Origin: Hydrogenobacter sp.
Lineage (GTDB): Bacteria > Aquificota > Aquificia > Aquificales > Aquificaceae
Direction of reading: 5' to 3'
Assembly (NCBI GenBank): GCA_023255875.1
Contig: JAGDVY010000021.1
Location: forward strand, 1-48,906
DNA: 48,906 nt
Of the stretch, positions 1 to 7,385 are shown in pieces. The notes below the pieces were generated by a model, which saw nothing but the letters and a program-made list of their open reading frames with translations, searched no databases and had not been told where the DNA came from. The position numbers and the translations under genes were made by a program. Position 1 is the stretch's first letter; each line of letters begins with the position of its first letter.

Positions 1-2
1 TC

Positions 3-137
3 TTTGAAGAGGACAGACTAAGACTTTACCTTCCTGTGGAGTATCTTGGAAAGACCATATCAGTAAGAATACAAGACAAACCCATCTTTGAAGGAACGCT
101 TGAGAGTGTGGTTTTGGAGATCCTTGGGGAATTTTAG
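3..137 (+). CDS. C-terminal end of an unidentified protein (5' end outside window)
   Basis: An open frame enters from the left edge and ends with TAG at 135-137, giving the last 44 residues (FEEDRLRLYL... to ...LEILGEF). I do not recognise the family; the fragment looks like a small beta-rich domain. It ends 20 nt before the start of the Lon-SAVED gene on the same strand, so the two are probably co-transcribed. In Sulfurihydrogenibium the CRISPR-associated Lon-SAVED protease (CalpL) is encoded beside its protein target CalpT, as I recall. A partner or substrate role for this gene is therefore possible, but nothing in the visible 44 residues proves it. Confidence 0.55.
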   Translation, partial: FEEDRLRLYLPVEYLGKTISVRIQDKPIFEGTLESVVLEILGEF

Positions 138-157
138 AGGTTTTGAGGAGGACCTGC

Positions 158-1597
158 ATGTTGTACAGCTTTAGTTCTTTTAAAGAAGAGGACCTTTTGG
201 GTTTTTTGCATTCGGGGGAACTAAATGAGCACATAACGGATGTCTTTAGGGAGTTCCACGAGCTTAGCCCTTTTGTCCAGTTTGAGCTTATAAAGTATGT
301 AAAAGAAAAGAGTGTTTATGTAGATGTACATGTCCTTAGCAAAGTCTTAGGAACAAGCCAAAAAACTGCGGAAGAAATCCTCAGAGGTGAGTTTAAATTC
401 TTTACCTTCCCTGCGGTTTCCACTCAAGGCTTTTCTCAGATGGTCCAAGGAATGGTGATAAAAGATACATCTCAGAGGGTTTGCAACGTGGAAGGCATAA
501 AAAGACACATAAAGCCCGTGGAGGATCTTCTTAAATCAAGGGGTTTGCTAAAAGATCATCTCTCTGTGTTTCTAAACAGCTATATTACGGGAAAGAGTTT
601 TCAACTGAGTTTAGCCCTATCTCTCCTTACAGAAAAAGTGCCAGATAGGTTTTGTTTTACTGGAGGAGTGGATGCAAAGGGAAATGTGCAGGCTGTGGAT
701 AACATACCACAAAAAGAAAAAGCTTGCAGATCCTTTGGTAAAAGGCTCATAAGCCCTGTAAGTGTGCGTACTGTAGATGACATAGTAGATTGGTTTTCTA
801 AACCTTTTGTGGATGTGCCCTTTGTGATCACAAAGGAGAGGGGAAGGCCCAACATTGGGGACTTTTGGGAAGAAGAGCACGCGCTTAAAAACCTAAGGCA
901 CTTTCATGAAATAACTGAGGAGGACCTTATACTGGAAACGGGACAGCTTGAAGGTCAAAAGTGGCAGGAAGTATGCATTGAGTTTATAAACAGGATAAGG
1001 AGGCTGGACAGCGAATTATCGGACAGATTACGGCTAAACTTGGTTATAAACGGTCCCACCGCATTGGCTATGGCTTTTGGCATACTTTATAGCCACACAA
1101 GACCCTTTAGAATATTCCATTACAGCAACAGCGAAAAAAGATACCATCCCATACATGTTTTCAATACAAGGGAATTAAAAGAGCGCGTGAGGGAATACAC
1201 ATACACAGACGCACAGCTGGAAAGCTCGGATGGTGAAGACCTTGCGGTAATTATCAGGGGAGCACACCACGACCCTACTGGAGATGTAAAAGCCTACTTA
1301 AAAAAAGAGGGCATAAGCGCAGATATTTTGGTACTAAGCCCAAAGGAGAAAGAGGGAAACATACCTCCAAATCAGCTGAAGGATATAGCAAGGGAGTATG
1401 CGTCCCACATACAGTCCGCAAGAGCTCAAAAACACTATGAGAACATTCACTTCTTTCTGTCAACGCCAGTAGTTATAGGGTACTTGATTGGTGTTGCTTT
1501 TGGTCATTACTCAAAGGGGTACATATACAACTACAAAGAACTTTACGAAAGAGTCCTTTCTTTAGAGTTCCTTAGGGACCTAATAGAAAAAGCCTAA
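158..1597 (+). CDS. Lon-like protease fused to SAVED cyclic-oligonucleotide sensor (CalpL-like)
   Basis: The 479-residue protein starts at ATG 158, preceded by GAGGAGG at 145-151; an upstream TTG at 143 is less likely. After an N-terminal helical region, residues about 120-215 resemble the S16 (Lon) protease fold: GKSFQLSLALSLL supplies Ser147, FTGGVDAKGNVQAV matches the Lon TGEI/LRG strand, and IPQKEKA supplies Lys188. The Ser-Lys spacing is 41 residues, against 43 in E. coli Lon. From about residue 225 the protein resembles a SAVED domain made of two CARF-like halves, with INGPTALAMAFG and a later FLSTPVVIGYLIGVAFG. SAVED domains bind cyclic oligonucleotides, and Lon-SAVED proteases are known effectors of type III CRISPR signalling. 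No AAA+ ATPase domain is present, so this is not housekeeping Lon. Its stop overlaps convergent alr by 4 nt. Confidence 0.8.
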   Translation: MLYSFSSFKEEDLLGFLHSGELNEHITDVFREFHELSPFVQFELIKYVKEKSVYVDVHVLSKVLGTSQKTAEEILRGEFKFFTFPAVSTQGFSQMVQGMVIKDTSQRVCNVEGIKRHIKPVEDLLKSRGLLKDHLSVFLNSYITGKSFQLSLALSLLTEKVPDRFCFTGGVDAKGNVQAVDNIPQKEKACRSFGKRLISPVSVRTVDDIVDWFSKPFVDVPFVITKERGRPNIGDFWEEEHALKNLRHFHEITEEDLILETGQLEGQKWQEVCIEFINRIRRLDSELSDRLRLNLVINGPTALAMAFGILYSHTRPFRIFHYSNSEKRYHPIHVFNTRELKERVREYTYTDAQLESSDGEDLAVIIRGAHHDPTGDVKAYLKKEGISADILVLSPKEKEGNIPPNQLKDIAREYASHIQSARAQKHYENIHFFLSTPVVIGYLIGVAFGHYSKGYIYNYKELYERVLSLEFLRDLIEKA

Positions 1598-2610
1598 GGT
1601 ACAAGAATCCTCTTTACGCGAGAGGATACGTTGCACATAATCTCGTAAGGTATAGTTCCTGCAAGCTTGGCAAGATCACCAAAACTTTGATGTTCCCCAA
1701 CAATTTCCACCCAATCACCCACCTGTGCAGATGTGTTATCCAAATCTACAACAGTCATGTCCATGGTTATGTTTCCCAAAATCCTTATAGGTTTATCTTT
1801 CCAGTAAAGGTATCCTACATTAGAAAGTGCTTTTATGAGTCCATCTGCATAGCCAAAGGCAACCACACCCACTTTTTTCCTTTTATCCGTTGTGTAGGTT
1901 CTTGAGTAAGACACAGGATAACCTTTTGGAAGGTCCTTTACGGATATAATGCGCGCTTTTAGTCGCAGAGCTCTTTTTAAGGCTATCGGATAGTCTGGAG
2001 CAGGTTTTTCTCCATACATGGCAAGGCCTATTCTAATGTGAGTAGTAAAAGGCACACGATATATAACACCCGCAGAACTTTCCATGTGTATATTCACACC
2101 TGAGTAAGCCTTTACTATCTTTTTGAACTCTTCTATTTGCTTTAAAGAGAAATCTCTATCTAATGGACTTGAAAAGTGTGTAAGAACTCCTCTTATCCTA
2201 CTATCCTTTATCACTTCTTCAAGAAAACCAAGCCTACCCATACCTGTATCGTACTTTACATGAAAGCCTACCTGAAGACCTTCTATCGCTTTAAGATGCT
2301 CTCTGTGGGAGATAACTGGAGTAAGATGGTACTCTATCAGTGCCTTTTCCTCACCCTTTAGTACACCTCCAAGGATTAGTATATCCTTTTTAAAACCAGC
2401 CTTTCTTAGTTCCACACCCTCTTCAACACAGGCCACAGCGTAAGAGGATACCTCATCCATATGTTCCAACACGCTACAGATATGGAAGGCTGACATACCA
2501 TAGGCATTAGCCTTAACCACCGCAATGATCTTTTTATTAGAAAAATCCCTTAGTGCCCTTATGTTGTGTCTTATAGCATTCGCACTTATTTCCAAAATAG
2601 CTCTTGCCAT
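1594..2610 (-). CDS. alr: Alanine racemase
   Basis: PLP enzyme that interconverts L- and D-alanine to supply D-Ala for peptidoglycan. From MARAIL at 2610 it is 338 residues, slightly short for the family. Lys33 in VVKANAYG is the PLP-binding lysine, and the VSYSRTY segment carries the expected second catalytic tyrosine. The C-terminal beta domain has the usual VGDWVEIVGE and GTIPYEIMCNVSSRV signatures. A start three codons upstream (2619) is possible. No Shine-Dalgarno is visible, but a TATAAT box lies about 10 nt before the ATG, which suggests a leaderless message. It is convergent with and overlaps the SAVED-Lon gene by 4 nt. Confidence 0.92.
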   Translation of the reverse strand: MARAILEISANAIRHNIRALRDFSNKKIIAVVKANAYGMSAFHICSVLEHMDEVSSYAVACVEEGVELRKAGFKKDILILGGVLKGEEKALIEYHLTPVISHREHLKAIEGLQVGFHVKYDTGMGRLGFLEEVIKDSRIRGVLTHFSSPLDRDFSLKQIEEFKKIVKAYSGVNIHMESSAGVIYRVPFTTHIRIGLAMYGEKPAPDYPIALKRALRLKARIISVKDLPKGYPVSYSRTYTTDKRKKVGVVAFGYADGLIKALSNVGYLYWKDKPIRILGNITMDMTVVDLDNTSAQVGDWVEIVGEHQSFGDLAKLAGTIPYEIMCNVSSRVKRILVP

Positions 2611-2622
2611 ATGAAGCACATA

Positions 2623-2632
2623 TTATAATAAA
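2623..2632 (-). promoter_or_regulatory. -10 box (TATTATAAT) of alr, probably leaderless
   Basis: On the minus strand a TTATAAT sequence lies about 10 nt upstream of the alr ATG, so the transcript would start at or within a few bases of the start codon. There is no Shine-Dalgarno sequence in between. Confidence 0.4.
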
Positions 2633-2646
2633 TGACCTGTATCATC

Positions 2647-2676
2647 TTGCAGACTCTGTGTGTATTCCTTTAAAAT
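2647..2676 (+). promoter_or_regulatory. Sigma-70-like promoter of tpx
   Basis: TTGCAG at 2647-2652 and TAAAAT at 2671-2676 are separated by 18 nt. They lie in the divergent alr/tpx intergenic space, about 30 nt before the tpx start. Confidence 0.45.
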
Positions 2677-2708
2677 TCTAACAAAATCAATAAAAAGGAG
2701 GTTGTGAG

Positions 2709-3218
2709 ATGGCTCAGACTGTTACACTAAAGGGAAATCCTGTTACTTTATCAGGTCCTACTCTTTCTGTAGGAGATAGAGCACCCGAGGCGGTAGTTGT
2801 TACTAAAGACCTTCAGGAGAAGATCATAGGCGGTGCAAAGGGTGTAGTGCAGGTGATCATAACAGTGCCTTCTTTGGACACTCCCGTTTGCGAGACAGAA
2901 ACCAAAAAGTTCAACGAACTGCTTGCTGGTATAGAAGGTGTAGATGTGACTGTGGTTTCCATGGACCTTCCTTTTGCAGAAAAGAGGTTCTGTGAGAGCT
3001 TCAACATAGGTAATATAACTGTAGCCTCTGACTTCAGATACAGGGACATGGAAAAGTATGGAGTTCTCATCGCAGAAGGTGCGCTCAAGGGCATACTGGC
3101 AAGGGCAGTTTTCGTTGTAGATAAAGACGGAAAGATCGCATACATACAGCTTGTTCCAGAAATTACTCAAGAACCTAACTACGAAGAGGTTGTCAAAAAG
3201 ATAAAGGAACTTTTATAA
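2709..3218 (+). CDS. tpx: Thiol peroxidase (Tpx, atypical 2-Cys peroxiredoxin)
   Basis: Reduces hydroperoxides with thioredoxin as electron donor. The 169 residues match the usual length. Cys61 in TPVCETE is the peroxidatic cysteine and Cys95 in EKRFCESFN the resolving one. The N-terminal VTLKGNPVTLSG and the GDRAPE segment are typical. The start is fixed by AAGGAGG at about 2696-2702. It has its own promoter in the divergent region, and the promoter of the next tRNA overlaps its 3' end. Confidence 0.95.
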   Translation: MAQTVTLKGNPVTLSGPTLSVGDRAPEAVVVTKDLQEKIIGGAKGVVQVIITVPSLDTPVCETETKKFNELLAGIEGVDVTVVSMDLPFAEKRFCESFNIGNITVASDFRYRDMEKYGVLIAEGALKGILARAVFVVDKDGKIAYIQLVPEITQEPNYEEVVKKIKELL

Positions 3219-3219
3219 T
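3190..3219 (+). promoter_or_regulatory. Promoter of tRNA-Cys inside the 3' end of tpx
   Basis: TTGTCA at 3190-3195 (5 of 6 consensus positions) and a perfect TATAAT at 3214-3219 are separated by 18 nt. The -10 box overlaps the tpx stop codon, and the tRNA begins 12 nt further on. Confidence 0.55.
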
Positions 3220-3231
3220 TTAAATGTAAGA

Positions 3232-3303
3232 GGCAACGTGGCCGAGCGGTTAGGCGAGGGACTGCAAATCCCTTCTACGGCGGTTCGAATCCGCCCGTTG
3301 CCT
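3232..3303 (+). tRNA. tRNA-Cys (GCA)
   Basis: A cloverleaf can be drawn by hand. The acceptor stem GGCAACG pairs with CGTTGCC, the anticodon stem-loop has loop CTGCAAA (anticodon GCA), and the T-arm GGCGGTTCGAATCCGCC is intact. The discriminator base is T and CCA is not encoded. It lies between tpx and rpsT. Confidence 0.95.
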
Positions 3304-3330
3304 CAAAAAACTACCTTTAGGAGGTAAAGG

Positions 3331-3618
3331 ATGCCCAACACGAGACAGGCAAAAAAGCGTATGAGAAGAGATGCAAAAAGGAGACTAAGAAACAGATACC
3401 ATCTTTCAAGAATGAGAACTTACATAAAGAAGTTTAGGAAAATGGTTGAAGAAGGAAGGCTTGAAGAGGCAAAGCAGTTCCTTCCTGAGGTAATAAGCGT
3501 CATATATCATACCGCTTCAAAGGGAGTTATCCACAAAAACGAAGCTGCAAGAAGGGCATCAAGACTTACTATCTTGCTCAACAAGGCTCTTGAGTCTGCT
3601 AACAAGAGCCAGGGATAA
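3331..3618 (+). CDS. rpsT: 30S ribosomal protein S20
   Basis: Primary 16S rRNA-binding protein of the small subunit. The 95 residues are very basic, with the family's MPNTRQAKKRMRRD start and the KGVIHKNEAARRASRLT signature near the C-terminus. The start is set by AGGAGGT at 3319-3325. The last 60 nt overlap the 3' end of murJ on the other strand, an unusually long convergent overlap for two conserved genes. Confidence 0.97.
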   Translation: MPNTRQAKKRMRRDAKRRLRNRYHLSRMRTYIKKFRKMVEEGRLEEAKQFLPEVISVIYHTASKGVIHKNEAARRASRLTILLNKALESANKSQG

Positions 3619-5058
3619 AGAATCCTTAAGAAAGAGAAGGCTTAAAAAGTATACTAACATAGCGATGGGTATAATAAGCAGTATCCATATGGCTTCTGTT
3701 AGCCACGTTTTTAAAAGCCATACCACAAAAACCATAACAATGGATGCCAGTAGAGGTTTGTAGAGAATTTGAAGAAGGTCTTTTACGGTTATCACTTCTT
3801 TCTCTATCTTTGAGAAGAGATAAGAAAAACCTACCAGTGCAGAGGTTGAAGTTCCCAGAGCAAGACCAAAAACACCCAATTTTAAGAAAAAGGCATAAAA
3901 GCTTCCAAATAGAGCTTCGGACAGAATGGATACTATTGAAGCTTTTACAGGTGTTTTAGTATCACCTTTTGCAAAAAACACACTGCTTAGAACTTTTTGG
4001 AAGGAGAAAAAAGTAAGACCAACAGCGTAAGCCCCCAATACTGAGGAAGCTATAAACACATCTTCCTGAGAAAACTTACCTCTGCGGTAGAGCAGAGCTA
4101 TTATACTGTCCGAAAGAGCTGTAAGACCAAAAGTTGCGGGAAGAGATATAAGGCTTACAAACCTAAGGGCTAAATGTATGTTAAATTTTTTATCCTCACC
4201 CTTGGAGAGTACAGAAAGTAGGGAGTTTGCCATACCTACAGATACTGCACCTAAGGGTAATTGAAATATCCTGTTGGCGTAATAAAGGTAAGATATGGAC
4301 CCAGCATGCAGAAAAGATGCGATGAAAGTATCTATAAAAAAAGACAGCTGAGCAACACCAAAACCCAGTAAGGAAGGTATAAGCCTTTTCACAAGAAGCT
4401 TTACATCTTCATCCAACTTAAAAGAAAAGCCAAGTATGACCCCTGATCTCAAAAGAGAAGGCAAGTTAAAAAAAGCCTGAGCTATTCCTCCAAGAATTAC
4501 ACCCCATATAAGGGAGTAAAAACCAAATGGGTTTGAGGCTAAAGCGATCACCAAAGAAAACACCAAGTTAAACACTGCCTGAGCAAAGGCAGGTACAAAA
4601 AAGATGCCCCTGGTGTTTAGCACCGCCATAAAAAAGGAGCTAAGTCCCACAAAAAACAGATAGCTAAAGAGCCAGCGAGCCATAAAAACGGTCAATTCAA
4701 AGTGAGGCTTATCTCTTATACCTGGCGCTATGACTGTTATTAAGATGTCAGCGAACAATATACCCAAAAGGGTAACAAGAAGGTTTACCAAAGCGTAATA
4801 GGTAAAGGCAGAATTCAAAAACTGTTTTTCTCTTCCACTTTTTATATCTTTTGCGTATATGGGCACAAAAGCAGCATTAAAACCTCCCTCTCCCAAGAGC
4901 CTTCTGAAGGTGTTGGGTAGTCTAAAAGCAATAAAGAAGGCATCTGTTATTTGGGATACACCAAAGTAATATGCTATGAGTGCATCCCTTACATATCCAA
5001 AGATTCTGCTCAGCAGAGTGGCAAAGGAGAAGCTTATAGAGTGTCTTATTAGTCCCAT
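3559..5058 (-). CDS. murJ: Lipid II flippase MurJ (MviN)
   Basis: Polytopic inner-membrane protein of about 499 residues and 13-14 predicted membrane segments that moves lipid II across the membrane. The N-terminal GYVRDALIAYYFGVSQITDAFFIAFRLPN and the RRLLGEGGFNAAFVP segment are diagnostic of MurJ. I place the start at ATG 5058 (MGLIRHS), not at the longer open frame, which would read back through the tRNA-Leu gene. The Shine-Dalgarno AGGA lies right at the CCA end of that tRNA. The 3' end overlaps rpsT by 60 nt. Confidence 0.93.
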   Translation of the reverse strand: MGLIRHSISFSFATLLSRIFGYVRDALIAYYFGVSQITDAFFIAFRLPNTFRRLLGEGGFNAAFVPIYAKDIKSGREKQFLNSAFTYYALVNLLVTLLGILFADILITVIAPGIRDKPHFELTVFMARWLFSYLFFVGLSSFFMAVLNTRGIFFVPAFAQAVFNLVFSLVIALASNPFGFYSLIWGVILGGIAQAFFNLPSLLRSGVILGFSFKLDEDVKLLVKRLIPSLLGFGVAQLSFFIDTFIASFLHAGSISYLYYANRIFQLPLGAVSVGMANSLLSVLSKGEDKKFNIHLALRFVSLISLPATFGLTALSDSIIALLYRRGKFSQEDVFIASSVLGAYAVGLTFFSFQKVLSSVFFAKGDTKTPVKASIVSILSEALFGSFYAFFLKLGVFGLALGTSTSALVGFSYLFSKIEKEVITVKDLLQILYKPLLASIVMVFVVWLLKTWLTEAIWILLIIPIAMLVYFLSLLFLKDSLSLALVSRLKSLVEQDSKS

Positions 5059-5063
5059 TTTCC

Positions 5064-5150
5064 TGGTGCCGGAGGCGGGAGTCGAACCCGCACGCCCTTT
5101 CGGGCACTGCCCCCTCAAGACAGCGCGTCTGCCAGTTCCGCCACTCCGGC
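5064..5150 (-). tRNA. tRNA-Leu (GAG), CCA encoded
   Basis: On the minus strand the acceptor GCCGGAG pairs with CTCCGGC, followed by discriminator A and an encoded CCA. The anticodon stem CTGTC/GGCAG encloses loop TTGAGGG (anticodon GAG). A long variable arm GTGCCCGAAAGGGCGT confirms a class II tRNA. The 3' end lies only 5 nt before the murJ start codon, so both are probably on one transcript. Confidence 0.95.
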
Positions 5151-5169
5151 TATGTTTATATTATATACC

Positions 5170-5727
5170 ATGTTGCCAAGATTGTACGCTATAACAGACA
5201 GTCAAAAATACGGAGAAAACTTTTGGGAAAGCGTGCGTAAAGTCTTAGAAAGAGGTGTGAAGATGCTACAGCTGAGGGAAAAGTCCATAAGTGGAAGAGA
5301 CTACTACGAAAAGGCTCTTATAGCAAGACAGATAACCAAAGAGTACTCTGCCTTACTTCTCATTAACGATCGCGTTGACATAGCCCTTGCGGTGTCTGCG
5401 GATGGCGTGCATCTACCTCAGAATGGCATGCCACCTTCTGCAGTGCGCAAGTTAAAGAAAGACCTAATTATAGGTTTTTCCGCTCATGACCTTGAGTCCG
5501 CTCTTTTCGCAGAAAAGGAAGGCGCAGACTTTATAACTCTTAGTCCCATCTTTAAAACCTCTTCCCATCCAGATGTAGAACCTATAGGACTTAGCACTCT
5601 ACAAGAAGTATCCCAAAAGGTTTCCATACCCGTTTACGCTCTTGGAGGCATAACATGGGATAAAATAAAACTGTGCTACAAAAATGGTGCTTACGGTATA
5701 GCTGGTATAAGCTTATTCTTAGAGTGA
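5170..5727 (+). CDS. thiE: Thiamine-phosphate synthase (or TenI-like)
   Basis: TIM-barrel enzyme that joins hydroxymethylpyrimidine-PP and thiazole-P to form thiamine phosphate. From MLPRLYAITD the protein is 185 residues, a little short. The LQLREK, INDRVDIALAVSADGVHLP and SPIFKTSSHPDVEPIGL segments match ThiE. The related TenI (thiazole tautomerase) cannot be fully excluded. The in-frame ATG at 5152 would lie close to the tRNA-Leu gene on the other strand, so 5170 is preferred. AT-rich TATATTATATA just upstream and no Shine-Dalgarno suggest a leaderless message. mscS starts 1 nt after its stop codon. Confidence 0.85.
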   Translation: MLPRLYAITDSQKYGENFWESVRKVLERGVKMLQLREKSISGRDYYEKALIARQITKEYSALLLINDRVDIALAVSADGVHLPQNGMPPSAVRKLKKDLIIGFSAHDLESALFAEKEGADFITLSPIFKTSSHPDVEPIGLSTLQEVSQKVSIPVYALGGITWDKIKLCYKNGAYGIAGISLFLE

Positions 5728-5728
5728 G

Positions 5729-6688
5729 ATGAAAGAAATTTACATTCCCGCTCTGATATTTTCTTTTTCCCTGTTGGTACTACTTGGAATTAGGTTCTTG
5801 CTTCTTTATTTGATGGAAAAGACCGCTTTTAAGAGTTTGCACCGCATACTCAAGACGCCATCTATCCTTTGGGTGTTGGCTGTGGCTCTTGACATAACCC
5901 TTTACCTTTCTGATATGCCAAGAAAGTACGTTTTTCTGGTGGAAAAGATCATACAAGGGGTGCTTGTCCTTTCCATAACTTTTGTTCTTGCAGATATAGT
6001 TGTAGAGATCATCAAATTCTACATAAACAGGGCTCATGTATCCCTCCCTCCAACAGGCCTTATCTTTGCGCTTGTCAAGGGCATTATAATCACGCTGGGA
6101 TTTATAACTTTTTTGAGCTTTTTGGGTGTTCCAGTGGCACACTTTATAACTACATTGGGCGTTGGTGCTTTGGCAGTATCCTTAGCGCTTCAGGGAACGC
6201 TTTCTAACTTTTTTTCTGGTCTAAATATCCTACTCTCCAAGCAAATAAAGATAGGTGACTTTGTGAAATTAGAGAACGGAGAGGAGGGTTTTGTTCAGGA
6301 TATTACATGGATGAACACAGTGATAAGAAGATTGGACAATAATGTGCTTGTAATACCCAATTCAAGACTTGTCAATTTCATACTGCTAAGCTACAGGTCT
6401 ATATCAATCACAGTCCCTATAACTGTAAGCTACAACTCTGACCTTGAAAAAGTAGAAAGAGAAGTTCTAAAAGTAGCCAAAGAGGTCCAAAAAAGCGTCA
6501 AAGGCGCGGACCCAAACTTTGAGCCACTCGTAAGGTATCAAGGCTTTGGAGATTTAGGTATAACCTTTCACGTGGTACTAAAGGCAATAGACCCTACCTA
6601 TCAGTCAGTTATTAAGCATGAGCTCTTAAAGAGAATAAGGCAGGTATTCTACGAGCAGGGGATAGAGTTTATTAAAAGTGGCATTTAA
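5729..6688 (+). CDS. MscS-family mechanosensitive channel
   Basis: Small-conductance mechanosensitive channel that protects against hypo-osmotic shock. The 319-residue protein has about four N-terminal hydrophobic segments. The pore helix and beta domain follow as GVGALAVSLALQGTLSNFFSG, then KIGDFVKLENGEEGFVQDITW, and IPNSRL, the classical MscS core. It is probably translated with thiE, the two being separated by a single base. Confidence 0.92.
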   Translation: MKEIYIPALIFSFSLLVLLGIRFLLLYLMEKTAFKSLHRILKTPSILWVLAVALDITLYLSDMPRKYVFLVEKIIQGVLVLSITFVLADIVVEIIKFYINRAHVSLPPTGLIFALVKGIIITLGFITFLSFLGVPVAHFITTLGVGALAVSLALQGTLSNFFSGLNILLSKQIKIGDFVKLENGEEGFVQDITWMNTVIRRLDNNVLVIPNSRLVNFILLSYRSISITVPITVSYNSDLEKVEREVLKVAKEVQKSVKGADPNFEPLVRYQGFGDLGITFHVVLKAIDPTYQSVIKHELLKRIRQVFYEQGIEFIKSGI

Positions 6689-6702
6689 AAGGAAAAGTGT
6701 TA

Positions 6703-6708
6703 TATAAT
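6703..6708 (+). promoter_or_regulatory. -10 box upstream of tRNA-Asn
   Basis: A perfect TATAAT lies 10 nt before the tRNA-Asn 5' end. No convincing -35 box is seen at the expected distance. Confidence 0.4.
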
Positions 6709-6718
6709 TTTTTAAGTA

Positions 6719-6794
6719 TCCGGGGTAGCTCAACTGGCAGAGCGGGTGGCTGTTAACCACCTGGTTGGGGGTTCGAGTCCCTCCCCCGGAGCCA
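6719..6794 (+). tRNA. tRNA-Asn (GTT), CCA encoded
   Basis: Acceptor TCCGGGG pairs with CCCCGGA, followed by discriminator G and encoded CCA. The anticodon loop CTGTTAA gives GTT. D- and T-arms are intact. minC begins 12 nt after the CCA. Confidence 0.96.
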
Positions 6795-6806
6795 AAAAGG
6801 TAAGAA

Positions 6807-7385
6807 ATGATAGAGATAAAGGGAATAACGCTACCCGTATTAGTCGTAAAAGTAAAGGAGAAAGTAAGCCCTCAAGAAGTAATATCCTACCTAAGCGAGA
6901 GATTATCTTCTAAACTTTTCAGCGGTAGCTACTTTCTAATAGACGGTGGGGGTTTTTTAAGTGATGAGGAACTTTCCCAAATAGAGGCTTTTTTGAGCTC
7001 TAAGGACATAAAAAGCGTAAAAAGACTCGTTTTAGATAACGCTCAGCATAAAGAGGGTAGGCTTCTGATAGTTCAAAAACATCTAAGGTCTGGGCAGAAG
7101 ATAGAACACAATGGTGATGTGCTTATTTTGGGAGATGTAAATAAGGACGCGCAAGTTATAGCAAGTGGGAACATAATAGTAATGGGCAAGCTAAGAGGTA
7201 TAGCGATAGCTGGCGCGCTGGGAGATGAGAGTGCGGTGGTTGTTGCTCTTCAGATGGAACCTCAGCAGATAAGGATAGGTAGGAAACTTGCCATATCCAG
7301 CGATGAGGAAAGAAACTCGCCGGGATATCCAGAGGTTGCAAAAATAGAAAATGATACAATAGTTTTAGAGAAGGCGGAATCATGA
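6807..7385 (+). CDS. minC: Septum-site determining protein MinC
   Basis: Inhibitor of FtsZ polymerisation at the cell poles. The 192-residue protein has a divergent N-terminal domain and a typical C-terminal beta-helix (from about residue 90: LRSGQKIEHNGDVLILGDVNKDAQVIASGNIIVMG...GALGD). It overlaps minD by 4 nt (ATGA), the expected partner. Confidence 0.93.
   Translation: MIEIKGITLPVLVVKVKEKVSPQEVISYLSERLSSKLFSGSYFLIDGGGFLSDEELSQIEAFLSSKDIKSVKRLVLDNAQHKEGRLLIVQKHLRSGQKIEHNGDVLILGDVNKDAQVIASGNIIVMGKLRGIAIAGALGDESAVVVALQMEPQQIRIGRKLAISSDEERNSPGYPEVAKIENDTIVLEKAES

Noticed and set aside
158-1597. Housekeeping Lon protease
   Set aside because: No AAA+ ATPase motifs; the C-terminal half has the SAVED pattern instead.
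5059-5118. Twenty-residue N-terminal extension of MurJ
   Set aside because: These codons are inside the tRNA-Leu gene; the conserved protein begins at MGLIRHS.
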